Assembly (NCBI GenBank): GCA_016873845.1
Contig: VGVX01000007.1
Coordinates: 1 to 60,335, forward strand
Length of the DNA: 60,335 bases
Reading direction: 5' to 3'
From: Ignavibacteria bacterium
GTDB lineage: Bacteria; Bacteroidota; Ignavibacteria; Ch128b
The position numbers and the translations under genes are program-made. A model generated the notes under the pieces. It was not told the DNA's origin, made no database searches, and saw only the letters and a list, made by a program, of their open reading frames with translations. Below are positions 9,284 through 18,328 of this stretch, piece after piece (the first letter of the stretch is position 1; the number at the start of each line of letters is the position of its first letter).

Positions 9284-10413
9284 TGAGTAAAGGTAGAGTT
9301 GACATATCTATATTTTTAGCAGTGTTAGGTTTAATGCTGTTCAGCTTGATTGTTGTTTACTCTGCGAGTAGTTTTTATTCATCGTACAAATGGGGAGACC
9401 CAGAACTATTATTTGGCAATCATCTTGGAAAAGTATTTTTTGGTATTGGAGCTCTTTTCCTTTTCACAAGGATTCCGTACCAGTACTATCAGAAGTACAG
9501 CAAAGAAATTTTAATAATGAGCATTGTTCTGCTGGCTATTACTGCAGGTTTTGGAAAAACTGTAAAAGGTGCCGCACGACAAATAAACATTGGTGGATTT
9601 GGATTTCAACCTTCTATTCTTGCATTGTATGCCTTGATAATGCACTTATCGAGTTTAATTGTAAAAAAAGTCGAAACCATAAAAGATTTGAAATATGGAT
9701 ACTTACCAAGTCTCGCTTGGATCGGTGTAGTTGTGGCATTGATTTTAGCTCAGCCAAATTTCAGCACTGCAACCTTGAGCGTCATAATCGGTTTTACTTT
9801 ACTCTATCTCGGAGGAGCAAGGGTTAAACATTTATTTGCCACGGTTGGGATGACTTTTCCATTTCTAATATTTTATCTGGCCGACACTGGAAGTTATCGC
9901 TATACAAGATTAAAAAATTTTGTCGAAGGAATTTTTAGTAACCAGCCAATCAACTATCAAGTTGGACAAGCAGCATTAGCTTTTGGTTCAGGTGGGATTG
10001 AAGGGAATGGGATCGGCGACAGCAGAATTAGAGAATTATGGCTTCCTGAAGCTTACGGTGATTTTATTTATGCTATTATCGGTGAAGAATATGGTTTCAT
10101 CGGTGCAGTTATAATTTTGAGTTTATTCCTATTTATTCTTTGGAGGGGATTTAAAATCGCACTTAACGCACCTGAAACATTTGGAAGGCTATTAGCATTC
10201 GGAATTACTTTTTCAATTGGCTTGTATGCTTTTGTGAATGCTGGCGTTACAGTGGGTATTCTTCCAACTACAGGAATTCCGTTACCGTTTCTTAGTTACG
10301 GCGGCACTGCCATTTTATTTAATGCTGCAGCAATCGGAATATTGCTTAATATTTCATCATCAATTCATCATGAAGAAGTTTTTCAAACTGAAGCGACTGT
10401 TATAACGCGATGA
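9283..10413 (+). CDS. ftsW: Septal peptidoglycan glycosyltransferase FtsW (SEDS family)
   Basis: FtsW polymerises lipid II into septal glycan strands and works with FtsI. This 376-residue protein has about ten membrane segments. SEDS motifs include LAQPNFSTATLSVIIG, the large loop segment beginning QVGQAALAFGSGGIEGNGIG, FIYAIIGEEYGFIGA and the C-terminal PTTGIPLPFLSYGGTA. The order beside mraY, murD and murG argues for FtsW over the elongation paralogue RodA. The ATG overlaps the murD stop by one base (TAATG). Confidence 0.95.
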   Translation: MSKGRVDISIFLAVLGLMLFSLIVVYSASSFYSSYKWGDPELLFGNHLGKVFFGIGALFLFTRIPYQYYQKYSKEILIMSIVLLAITAGFGKTVKGAARQINIGGFGFQPSILALYALIMHLSSLIVKKVETIKDLKYGYLPSLAWIGVVVALILAQPNFSTATLSVIIGFTLLYLGGARVKHLFATVGMTFPFLIFYLADTGSYRYTRLKNFVEGIFSNQPINYQVGQAALAFGSGGIEGNGIGDSRIRELWLPEAYGDFIYAIIGEEYGFIGAVIILSLFLFILWRGFKIALNAPETFGRLLAFGITFSIGLYAFVNAGVTVGILPTTGIPLPFLSYGGTAILFNAAAIGILLNISSSIHHEEVFQTEATVITR

Positions 10414-11507
10414 ATAATGAACGAACATATCGATTCTTATTTGCTTGCGGCGGAACTGGAGGACATATTTTTCCGGCTGTTGCGATTGCTGATGAGCTGA
10501 GAAAACAGCAGCCAAAATCAAGAATTCTATTTGTTGGTACAAAGCATAGAATGGAGTCGAAAGTTATACCGAATTTAGGATTTGAGTACAAATCGATTTC
10601 CATAAAAGGAATGCCACGGAAAATTGGTTTTGCAGCAATCAGTTTTGGATGGAGTTTATTTGTTTCACTTCTTCAATCAATTATCATTGTTCTAAGATTC
10701 AAACCAAATGTAGCCGTAGGAACTGGAAGCTACATTTCAGTAGCACCTTTGTTTATTACTAAAGTGTTCAACCGTCCAGTAATTCTTTCTGAATCAAATT
10801 CTTTTCCGGGAATTGCAACAAAAGTCTTAGCTCCGATTGCCAATCAGATTCATCTTGGATTTGAAAGCAGCATAAAATATTTCAAATCACGGAAAAGAAT
10901 TTTCATATCGGGTAATCCAACAAGAAATATTTCACAGACTCAAGACCGAAACGAAGCTGCAAAGTTTTTTGGATTGGATTCAAATATAAAAACTGTTCTC
11001 ATAGTCGGCGGGAGTCTTGGAGCTAAATCAATAAATCAAAAAATTTCTGAATTTGTTACTGGATTATCTGAGCAGTTTCAAGTTATATGGCAGACTGGTG
11101 CAAATTATTATGAAGATTTCAAATCGTTCAAGACTGAGAGAGTAAAAGTTTTACCTTTTATTGACAGGATGGACTATGCCTATTCTATTTGCGATCTTTT
11201 TGTTAGTCGTTCAGGTGCATCTACGATCGCTGAAATAACAAACCAAGGATTAGCTTCAATTCTAATTCCCTCTCCAAATGTTACTGAAAATCATCAGTAT
11301 CATAATGCGATGACGCTTGTGGATGAAAAAGCGGCCGAAATTTTACTCGATAGTGAATCCTCCAATTCATTGTTACAAAAGATTCTGGCTCTCTTAAATG
11401 ATGAAGCGAAACTTAAACAGATGAGATCAAAAGCAAAGCAGCTTTCGAAACTAAATGCAGCAGAAGTAATTGCGAGAGAAGCAATAAAATTGTCAAAGAT
11501 AAATTAA
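10410..11507 (+). CDS. murG: UDP-GlcNAc:lipid I N-acetylglucosaminyltransferase MurG
   Basis: MurG converts lipid I to lipid II on the inner face of the cytoplasmic membrane. The 365-residue GT-B (family GT28) protein has the glycine-rich GGTGGHIFPA loop near its start, a second glycine-rich motif (VGGSLGAKSINQ) and the UDP-GlcNAc-binding end SRSGASTIAEI followed by the PSPNVTENHQYHNA segment. All are family hallmarks. The ATG overlaps the ftsW stop (ATGA). The next gene follows immediately and is not a usual dcw member. Confidence 0.96.
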   Translation: MNNERTYRFLFACGGTGGHIFPAVAIADELRKQQPKSRILFVGTKHRMESKVIPNLGFEYKSISIKGMPRKIGFAAISFGWSLFVSLLQSIIIVLRFKPNVAVGTGSYISVAPLFITKVFNRPVILSESNSFPGIATKVLAPIANQIHLGFESSIKYFKSRKRIFISGNPTRNISQTQDRNEAAKFFGLDSNIKTVLIVGGSLGAKSINQKISEFVTGLSEQFQVIWQTGANYYEDFKSFKTERVKVLPFIDRMDYAYSICDLFVSRSGASTIAEITNQGLASILIPSPNVTENHQYHNAMTLVDEKAAEILLDSESSNSLLQKILALLNDEAKLKQMRSKAKQLSKLNAAEVIAREAIKLSKIN

Positions 11508-11993
11508 ATGGAAAAGTCATTTTATAAATATAACATGACTTTGTATTACCAGTCGACTGTAATCTATTTCATTGCTATGCTGGGTTATGTTTTATTGCGG
11601 GCGCAGTTTGCAGGATTAGACTTCGAAAATTTCACTCATGATCCAATCTCGTATCTATTTATAATTGTAATAGGTTACTCAATCCTCGGTACGACTTTTA
11701 ACTTAATCCGAAATAAGCGAATAGGATTCTTTGATAAAGGCTTTTTAATTGAAACACGTTTCGATAAGAAAGTTTTTAATCTTGACGAAATTAAAAGCAT
11801 AATTATCAGAAGGGAACATAGATTTCATTTTCAGGGTGCATTTAGAACAGTGAAAATTAGAACTCTTAAAAGAGTGTATCCACTTTATATAAGACCATTT
11901 GATTATGACGATGAAAATCAGCTTTTGGAGGAATTTAGGCAGCTGAGAGAAAAGCTTTATGCTAAACAACCAGAGGATAGTGATAATGTTTAA
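11508..11993 (+). CDS. Unknown two-helix membrane protein between murG and murC
   Basis: I do not recognise this 161-residue protein. It has two hydrophobic segments, at about residues 16-33 and 46-66, then a soluble part with alternating short strands (KRIGFFDKGFLIETRF, IKSIIIRREHRFHF, VKIRTLKRVYPLYIRPF) and a charged C-terminal helix. The arrangement recalls small membrane proteins with a PH-like beta domain, but that is inference only. It begins directly after the murG stop and overlaps murC by 8 bases, so it is co-translated with cell wall genes. A role in envelope synthesis or division is suggested by position alone. Confidence 0.8.
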   Translation: MEKSFYKYNMTLYYQSTVIYFIAMLGYVLLRAQFAGLDFENFTHDPISYLFIIVIGYSILGTTFNLIRNKRIGFFDKGFLIETRFDKKVFNLDEIKSIIIRREHRFHFQGAFRTVKIRTLKRVYPLYIRPFDYDDENQLLEEFRQLREKLYAKQPEDSDNV

Positions 11994-13371
11994 GAATTTC
12001 AAAAAAGTCCATATGGTCGGTATTGGTGGAATTGGAATGAGCGGGATTGCAGAAGTTTTAATTGCAATGAATTTTAATGTTTCAGGTTCGGATAAAAGTT
12101 TGAGTGAAGTAACAGACCGTTTAGAAAAACTTGGATCCCAAATTTTTGAAGGACATAGTGCGGAAAATCTTGTTGATGTCGATGTTCTTGTTTATTCATC
12201 AGCAGTCTCCGTGGATAATCCAGAAGTCGCAGAAGCAATTAAGAGAAAAATTCCTGTTATCCGTAGAGCAGAAATGCTCGCTGAACTCATGCGGCTGAGA
12301 TATGGAATTGGAATCGCTGGAACACATGGCAAAACAACTACAACCTCAATGGTCGGTCTAGTTTTGCTCGAAGCAGGATTTGATCCCACAGTAATTGTAG
12401 GTGGAAAATTGAGCGGGCTTGGCGGTACAAATGCGCGGCTTGGCTCCGGTGATTTTATTGTCGTCGAGGCGGACGAATTTGATAGAAGTTTTTTGCAATT
12501 AACTCCAACAATTGCTGCGGTTACGACGCTTGAGTCCGAGCATTTGGATATTTATAAAGACATCGATGATATTAAGGCAGCATTTGCTGAATTCGCCAAC
12601 AAAGTTCCGTTCTACGGATTTGTCGTTCTTTGTTTGGATGAAGAAGGATTGCAGGATATTATTCCTAAGATCAATAAGAAAATTATCACCTACGGCTTAA
12701 CCTCACAAGCAGATGTCCGCGCGATCGAAATCGAACATTACGAAAATACATCGAGCTTCGAGGTTGAATACAAGGGGAAAAAAATAGGTAATATAAAATT
12801 AGCTATTCCGGGCATCCATAATATTCAAAACGCACTTGGCGCAATAGCGATTGCAATTGAGCTTGGAATTGATTTCGAAACGATAAAAAAATCTCTTGAA
12901 AAATTTAATGGAGTTTATAGAAGATTCGAAGTTAAAGCTGAAATTCAAGATATAATGATCATTGATGATTATGCGCATCATCCAACGGAAGTCGCGGCTA
13001 CGCTCAAAGGAATTCGTGCAGGTTGGGATAGGAGAATCGTAGCAGTTTTTCAACCGCATTTGTTCTCGAGGACAAGAGATTTTTACGAGGACTTCGCAAA
13101 ATCATTTCTTAATTGCGATGTATTTATCTGTCTTGATATATATCCCGCCCGTGAGGAACCAATTCAAGGAATTACCGGTGAGCTCTTAGCTGATTCAGCA
13201 AAGAAGTTTGGACATAAAAATGTTTTATATGTCAAGGATAAAAACAACCTGCCAGATGCTCTCATTAATGTAGTGAAGTCAGGTGATATAGTTGTAACGA
13301 TGGGCGCAGGAGATATTTACCAATATGGTGAAAAATTTATTGAACTAATGAAAACTGGAAGGATAAATTGA
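11986..13371 (+). CDS. murC: UDP-N-acetylmuramate:L-alanine ligase MurC
   Basis: MurC attaches the first amino acid, L-Ala, to UDP-MurNAc. The N-terminal MVGIGGIGMSGIAEVL UDP-binding loop, the P-loop GTHGKTTTT (Lys 116), EADEFDRSFLQL and DDYAHHPTEVAAT near the C-terminal domain are all typical. I start at ATG 11986, preceded by GAGG at about 11973 and giving 461 residues with the conserved N-terminus; an in-frame ATG at 11959 would add nine residues. No murB follows, unlike in many proteobacteria, so UDP-MurNAc synthesis is encoded elsewhere. Confidence 0.96.
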   Translation: MFKNFKKVHMVGIGGIGMSGIAEVLIAMNFNVSGSDKSLSEVTDRLEKLGSQIFEGHSAENLVDVDVLVYSSAVSVDNPEVAEAIKRKIPVIRRAEMLAELMRLRYGIGIAGTHGKTTTTSMVGLVLLEAGFDPTVIVGGKLSGLGGTNARLGSGDFIVVEADEFDRSFLQLTPTIAAVTTLESEHLDIYKDIDDIKAAFAEFANKVPFYGFVVLCLDEEGLQDIIPKINKKIITYGLTSQADVRAIEIEHYENTSSFEVEYKGKKIGNIKLAIPGIHNIQNALGAIAIAIELGIDFETIKKSLEKFNGVYRRFEVKAEIQDIMIIDDYAHHPTEVAATLKGIRAGWDRRIVAVFQPHLFSRTRDFYEDFAKSFLNCDVFICLDIYPAREEPIQGITGELLADSAKKFGHKNVLYVKDKNNLPDALINVVKSGDIVVTMGAGDIYQYGEKFIELMKTGRIN

Positions 13372-14129
13372 AACGCATCGCTGTCTTTTTGTTTTTGATT
13401 TTTTTCGTCATAGGAATTTTATTCTTAAGTAGAACGGCGCAAAATTTTGAAGTTAAGTTTCGCATAGAAAAAATTGTATTGGAACAGAACGAGATCGTGC
13501 CAACTTCAGAAATATTGAATTTTGCAAGAATTAATTCAGAAAAAAAACTTGAAGAGCTTACACCCGAAATGGTACTCGACAGAATCGAAAAACATCCATA
13601 TATAAAGTCTGCAGAAGGAAGTTTTCTTGACTCCGTCACTTTTAGTATTCGAGTTAAAGAAGTCGAGCCATTTGCATTAATTTTTGGCACTCAAGTAAAA
13701 TCATGCTTAACTTCGGATGGGAAAATCCTTCCTTTCAATCCAGTTATTAAGATTTATGATCTTCCAATTATAACAGGGATTGAACTTGAGAGAAACAATC
13801 AGCTCAATACAGTTAATTCAATTCCTCATCTGACAAAAGTTTTTGAAACATTACATTCATTAAGAGCAATCGATTTTGCCCTTTTCAGCTCTATCTCTGA
13901 ATTACAAATCGATGAAAAAAATAAATTCTACGGATATTTATCAAAACCGCAAGCGAAAATAATCTTCGATAAAAGTTTTGATTTCAAAAGGGGGATCCAG
14001 CTTAGTGAATTTTGGAGACAAATAATATTGAATCAAAATTCAATTCGATATGAATACATCGATTTGAGATTCAAAGATCAAATTGTAGTAAAAGAAAAAC
14101 AGATTAATCAATTGACCGAATTAATTTGA
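13368..14129 (+). CDS. ftsQ: Cell division protein FtsQ/DivIB-like
   Basis: This 253-residue bitopic protein has a very short cytoplasmic end, one membrane segment at about residues 3-20, then a POTRA-like domain (VKFRIEKIVLEQNEIVPTSE, later LDRIEKHPYIKSAEGSF) and a beta-rich region. FtsQ bridges FtsL/FtsB to the early divisome. Sequence conservation is weak, as usual in this family, but topology and the location between murC and ftsA are decisive. It starts with TTG in TTGA overlapping the murC stop, with GGAAGGA upstream. Confidence 0.85.
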   Translation: MKRIAVFLFLIFFVIGILFLSRTAQNFEVKFRIEKIVLEQNEIVPTSEILNFARINSEKKLEELTPEMVLDRIEKHPYIKSAEGSFLDSVTFSIRVKEVEPFALIFGTQVKSCLTSDGKILPFNPVIKIYDLPIITGIELERNNQLNTVNSIPHLTKVFETLHSLRAIDFALFSSISELQIDEKNKFYGYLSKPQAKIIFDKSFDFKRGIQLSEFWRQIILNQNSIRYEYIDLRFKDQIVVKEKQINQLTELI

Positions 14130-14130
14130 T

Positions 14131-15378
14131 ATGAAAAAAAATATTATTGCCGGATTAGACATCGGAACGACAAAAACCTGTGCAGTCATTGCCGAAATGG
14201 GGAGTCTTAATAAGTTAGACATTCTCGGATTTGGCGTGTCACAATCCGAAGGAATGCACAGGGGCACAGTAGCCAATATTAATAAAACTTCTGAATCAAT
14301 TCGCCAAGCTGTTAGCATTGCTGAAAATCAGGCAGGATTGAAGATTAATGCAGTTAACATTGGCGTTGCCGGAATTCACATCAGCAGTATGCGGTATCGA
14401 AATTATGTTACTATTAATAATCCAGATCGTGAGATCACAGAAAGCGATCTTGAAAGATTATTCAACGACGTAAAAATGATTCGTATACCATCTGATTACT
14501 TTATTCTTCATGTAATTCCAGAGGAATATTTTATAGATGACCAAGGAGGAATAAAAAGCCCTATCGGCATGTGCGGCACTCGATTAGAAGCTGCGAATCA
14601 CATTGTCTTAGCACAAAATACTGCTACAACGAGTTTATCAAAATCTGTGGAACGAGCAGGATTAAAAGTTAATCAAATGATACTTCAACCATTGGCATCC
14701 GCAAATGCTGTACTTGACGAAAACGAAAAAGAACTTGGTGTGGCGATGATTGATATTGGTGGAGGCACAACTGATTTAGCAGTTTATATAAATGGTTCAA
14801 TTCGTCATTCAAAAGTAATTGGTGTAGCAGGGAGCCAAGTGACGAGCGACATTCGAAGTGCATTCAACGTTGTAACCGAACAAGCGGAGAAGTTGAAAAT
14901 TGAATATGGATATGCGAGTCCTAAAGCTGTAATCAAAGAACAAGATATTTACATCCAAAGCGGCGGACCACGAGCACCGATTCGTATTTCCGTCGGAGTT
15001 TTAACTCAAGTCATTTATTTAAGAATGAAGGAGTTATTCATGCTTATTGATCATGAATTGAAAATGGCGAAATTAAAAGATCAAATTCGTGCTGGAATTA
15101 TTTTAACTGGCGGAGGTTCGCTTATAAGAGGTTGTGAAGAACTAGCAATTGAAGTATTCGGACTTCCTTCACGCATTGGAATGCCGCTCGATCTCGGAGG
15201 CGGTCTTGCACAAAAAGTGGAAAATCCTGTTTACTCAACTGCAGTCGGACTGCTCTTGGGTGGAATCGATACAGTAAATTTAAAAGAATCTCACAACTAT
15301 GTTTCATTTCGCAGGCCCAATGGCAGCGTGATAAAAAAGTTCGGACAAAAAATAAAAAAGTTTTTCGATGAAATGTAA
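14131..15378 (+). CDS. ftsA: Cell division protein FtsA (actin-like membrane tether)
   Basis: FtsA tethers FtsZ filaments to the membrane and recruits late divisome proteins. The 415-residue protein has the actin-fold phosphate loop LDIGTTKTCAVI near the N-terminus, the second loop IDIGGGTTDLAVY, and the adenosine motif ILTGGGSLIRG. The C-terminus ends with a basic amphipathic helix (SVIKKFGQKIKKFFDEM), the expected membrane-targeting sequence. The gene starts one base after ftsQ ends and precedes ftsZ by 55 bases. Confidence 0.96.
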   Translation: MKKNIIAGLDIGTTKTCAVIAEMGSLNKLDILGFGVSQSEGMHRGTVANINKTSESIRQAVSIAENQAGLKINAVNIGVAGIHISSMRYRNYVTINNPDREITESDLERLFNDVKMIRIPSDYFILHVIPEEYFIDDQGGIKSPIGMCGTRLEAANHIVLAQNTATTSLSKSVERAGLKVNQMILQPLASANAVLDENEKELGVAMIDIGGGTTDLAVYINGSIRHSKVIGVAGSQVTSDIRSAFNVVTEQAEKLKIEYGYASPKAVIKEQDIYIQSGGPRAPIRISVGVLTQVIYLRMKELFMLIDHELKMAKLKDQIRAGIILTGGGSLIRGCEELAIEVFGLPSRIGMPLDLGGGLAQKVENPVYSTAVGLLLGGIDTVNLKESHNYVSFRRPNGSVIKKFGQKIKKFFDEM

Positions 15379-15433
15379 ATGATTAAACATAAAAAATTAA
15401 ACACAATAACAACAAACTCACAATGGAGGAACA

Positions 15434-16714
15434 ATGACACAACATCGTCTTGACCACGAAGAAACACGATTGCGAAAATACTCCATCGTAATCGATCGGG
15501 AAGAAAGTCCCATAGCTAAAATCCGCGTTGTAGGTATCGGTGGAGGTGGCTGTAATGCTATCGACAGTATGATGCGACGCGGCTTAACTGGAGTAGATTT
15601 CATCGCGATAAATACGGATGCTCAGGTTCTTGAACGAAATCCTGCTCCACATAAAATTCAAATTGGAAGAACGATTACAAAAGGACTCGGCGCTGGCGGT
15701 GATGTTACCGTTGGACAAAAAGCAATGGAAGAAGACCGAGACAAAGTTGCAGCTGCTCTCGCTAACAGCGATATGGTCTTTGTAACCACTGGTCTTGGCG
15801 GTGGAACTGGAACAGGAGGCTCTCCAATTCTTGCATCAATTGCCCGAAGTGCTGGATCTCTAGTAGTAGGAATTGTAACGAAACCTTTCAAATGGGAAGG
15901 TGCACCAAGAATGCAAAACGCAGAAAAAGGCTTGTCGGCACTAAAGGATCATGTAGATAGTCTAATCGTTATTCCAAACGAACGACTTTTTGCAATAATA
16001 GATAAGAAAACTTCCTGCTTTGATATTTTTGATAAACCGAATGAAGTTCTTTACGATGCAACAAAAGGTATCTCCGATGTAATCATTAAAAAAGGAGTTA
16101 TCAACGTTGATTTTGCCGACATAAGAACAGCAATGCGTCAAGGTGGAGATACTCTTATGGGATGCGGCAGGGCTAAAGGTGAAAACAAAGCTATTGAAGC
16201 TGCAAATCGTGCTATCACTAGTCCACTCTTAGAAGGTTTGGATATTCGTGGTTCAAGAAACGTCTTAGTGAATATTACTGGCTCAGGCAACTTGTCTATG
16301 GATGAAGTGCAAGCAGCCATGAAGACGATTACAGAAGCTGTCGGTGAAAATGCATACGTAAAATTCGGTGTTGTTCATGATGAATCATTCAATGATGAAG
16401 TTATGATCACCGTAATTGCCACCGGCTACAGCAAAGTAAATAAACTCGTACCAGACATTCCAATCATTGAACTTCATCCAAGAAAGCAGATTACCTCAAT
16501 TGAATCGACCGAAGGTTTAATTAATACTTATTCTCCTGATAAGTTGGATGTATTAAGCACACCTTCTTACCTGCGAGCTCGTGCTGATATTAATGCAAAA
16601 CTTCAATTCCCGGAAACTCAAGATGAATCATTCAGTAAGAATTTTAAGGAAGCTTCCGATACAGAAGATGATGTCAGCGAAAAATCAGCACTGCTAAGAA
16701 AAATGATGGATTAA
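15434..16714 (+). CDS. ftsZ: Cell division GTPase FtsZ
   Basis: FtsZ is the tubulin-like GTPase that forms the division ring. The GTP-binding signature GGGTGTG is at residues 122-128 and the catalytic synergy loop reads NVDFADIRTAM. There is an N-terminal extension of about 27 residues before the conserved IRVVGIGGGGCNAID core. The tail is short and acidic, ending in SALLRKMMD, which resembles the conserved peptide that binds FtsA. A strong GGAGG at 15425-15429 sets the start, fitting the high expression expected. It is the last dcw gene, followed by a terminator. Confidence 0.97.
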   Translation: MTQHRLDHEETRLRKYSIVIDREESPIAKIRVVGIGGGGCNAIDSMMRRGLTGVDFIAINTDAQVLERNPAPHKIQIGRTITKGLGAGGDVTVGQKAMEEDRDKVAAALANSDMVFVTTGLGGGTGTGGSPILASIARSAGSLVVGIVTKPFKWEGAPRMQNAEKGLSALKDHVDSLIVIPNERLFAIIDKKTSCFDIFDKPNEVLYDATKGISDVIIKKGVINVDFADIRTAMRQGGDTLMGCGRAKGENKAIEAANRAITSPLLEGLDIRGSRNVLVNITGSGNLSMDEVQAAMKTITEAVGENAYVKFGVVHDESFNDEVMITVIATGYSKVNKLVPDIPIIELHPRKQITSIESTEGLINTYSPDKLDVLSTPSYLRARADINAKLQFPETQDESFSKNFKEASDTEDDVSEKSALLRKMMD

Positions 16715-16741
16715 GTTCTCTCCAAATACCGTAAACATAAG

Positions 16742-16774
16742 CTCCCTTCAGGCGAAAATTTGGAGGGAGTTTTT
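16742..16774 (+). terminator. Rho-independent terminator of the dcw operon
   Basis: A 9-base stem CTCCCTTCA (16742-16750) pairs with TGGAGGGAG (16761-16769) with a single T-G wobble, enclosing a 10-base loop, and is followed by five Ts. It lies 27 bases after the ftsZ stop. Confidence 0.85.
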
Positions 16775-16830
16775 ATAGAAATTTATAATTCTATTTTTTC
16801 TAACACTCCTAAAATCACTATTATTGTATT

Positions 16831-17478
16831 ATGATTAAAGCAGTTTTGTTTGACATGGATGGAGTGATCGTTGATTCACTTCATTATCATTACTTAGCAT
16901 GGGATAAAATGTTCGGTGACCGAGGAGGAAAGGTTTCAAAACAAACTGTTCTGCTTCATGAAGGAAGAAATTCATTTGAAATACTTCCGATACTTATGGA
17001 AGAATCAGGCGTTAGAATTCCAGAAGAAGAACACGACAAATTTATTTTAGAGAAAAGAGAATATTATCGTTCAATAGTTCAGTTGACTTACTATCCAAAT
17101 GTGTTTGAGACAATCAGTGAATTACGAAATCGTGGTTTTCTGACTGCTTTGGTTACCGCTTCAGCAAGAAAGAATATGGAAAAATCGATTAATGGTGAAC
17201 GGCAAAAACTATTCGATGTAATCGTAACTGCCGAGGACGTATTGAAGGCAAAGCCAAATCCAGATCCATTTATAAAAGCCCAGGAATTACTCGGCGTGAC
17301 TGCTGAACAATGTGTCGTGATTGAAAACGCTCCACTTGGTATTGAATCTGCCAAAAATGCTGGGATGAAATGCATCGCAGTCGAAACAACTCTTGGTAAA
17401 GATTATTTGCAGAAGGCAGATTTCATCGTTAACTCAATTGAAGAAATACTCGGCTTTTTTCCGATGTTGGAAAAATAG
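16831..17478 (+). CDS. HAD-superfamily phosphatase (beta-phosphoglucomutase-like)
   Basis: This 215-residue cytoplasmic protein has the HAD motif I DMDGVIVDS with the nucleophilic Asp and general acid Asp, motif II TAS at about residue 109, motif III Lys in KPNPDPF, and motif IV ENAPLGIESAKNAGM. A helical cap lies between motifs I and II, as in the beta-phosphoglucomutase and phosphoglycolate phosphatase subgroup. The substrate cannot be told from sequence; sugar phosphates are usual. It stands alone between the dcw terminator and the next promoter, so it may have its own weak promoter or be read by leakage. Confidence 0.85.
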   Translation: MIKAVLFDMDGVIVDSLHYHYLAWDKMFGDRGGKVSKQTVLLHEGRNSFEILPILMEESGVRIPEEEHDKFILEKREYYRSIVQLTYYPNVFETISELRNRGFLTALVTASARKNMEKSINGERQKLFDVIVTAEDVLKAKPNPDPFIKAQELLGVTAEQCVVIENAPLGIESAKNAGMKCIAVETTLGKDYLQKADFIVNSIEEILGFFPMLEK

Positions 17479-17549
17479 ATTTTTAATCCTTCAATAGATA
17501 AATCAACTGCATTAATTGGATGTATTAGCGGTAATATATATTGTAGTCC

Positions 17550-17580
17550 TTGAAACTCACTCACTCTTTAGGTAAATTTG
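17550..17580 (+). promoter_or_regulatory. Candidate promoter before the outer-membrane barrel gene
   Basis: TTGAAA at 17550-17555 is followed after 17 bases by TAAATT and the full TAAATTTG at 17573-17580, matching TAnnTTTG. TTG and TA are separated by 20 bases, as at the mraZ promoter. The predicted start of transcription (near 17585) almost coincides with the ATG at 17587. Inference from motif and spacing. Confidence 0.5.
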
Positions 17581-17586
17581 CCGTCG

Positions 17587-18318
17587 ATGTTTTATAATAG
17601 GGTTGTATTTTTTTGTTGTTTTATACTTTTAACAATAAATGTAATGGCTCAAAATAATTTTGAAGGAAGAATCGGTTTTGCCGGTGGTTATTTTGCAGGA
17701 TGGAATTTGACAGATTTTGATAAGCTTAATTCATTTGTCAATTTACATGACTCTCAAAAGTTTTCAAGAAATGGCTTTTACTTTCACGGCGGTGGGGGAT
17801 ATGTTTACATTATGATCATCCCAAACTTGCGAGTTGGTGGAATTGGGATGAGCGGAAGTCAATCAATCAGTTCAAGAATAAGTTCAGGAACCGTGCAAAA
17901 AATTGAGTATCATCAATCGTTCGGCGGACTCAGTGTTGAATATACTACTTCACTCTCGTCGGTTAACATAAGTTTTGGCGGAATAATTGGAATCGGCGAA
18001 ACAAAATTGCATTTGAAAAATTTAATACCAAATTCGGACTGGAATGACATTTGGAAAAATTTTGGTGATACGATATCAATTAATCAAAATTATTCAAATT
18101 TGCTTACGACGACTTACTTTACATTCATTCCCACGATGAATATTGAGTATAGCTTAAATCGATTCACGGCTTTACGATTTGGATGTGGTTATGCATTTAA
18201 CTTCGCGAGAGATTGGTACATAAATGAAAGTGAAAAAGTAAATAGTGTACCGTCCGCCATTATCCGAAGTAGTTTCTATTTGACTGGTGGAATTTTAATT
18301 GGATTTTTCTCTAACTGA
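17587..18318 (+). CDS. Probable small outer-membrane beta-barrel protein
   Basis: I do not recognise a named family. The 243-residue protein has a clear signal peptide (hydrophobic stretch at about residues 5-17, ending in VMAQ), and the mature part alternates aromatic and glycine-rich strands (FAGGYFAGW, GGGGYVYIMIIPNLRVGGIGM, SFGGIIGIGETKL, ALRFGCGYAFNF), typical of an outer-membrane barrel. I used ATG 17587 because it starts the signal peptide; a TTG at 17578 would add three residues. It is followed after 10 bases by the first polysaccharide gene, so it may be co-transcribed with that locus. Confidence 0.7.
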   Translation: MFYNRVVFFCCFILLTINVMAQNNFEGRIGFAGGYFAGWNLTDFDKLNSFVNLHDSQKFSRNGFYFHGGGGYVYIMIIPNLRVGGIGMSGSQSISSRISSGTVQKIEYHQSFGGLSVEYTTSLSSVNISFGGIIGIGETKLHLKNLIPNSDWNDIWKNFGDTISINQNYSNLLTTTYFTFIPTMNIEYSLNRFTALRFGCGYAFNFARDWYINESEKVNSVPSAIIRSSFYLTGGILIGFFSN

Positions 18319-18328
18319 TGGAGGATCG

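Noticed and set aside
9390-9827. 145-codon open frame on the plus strand inside ftsW
   Set aside because: It is out of frame with the clearly conserved ftsW sequence, has no ribosome site and its translation has the odd composition of a frame shadow.
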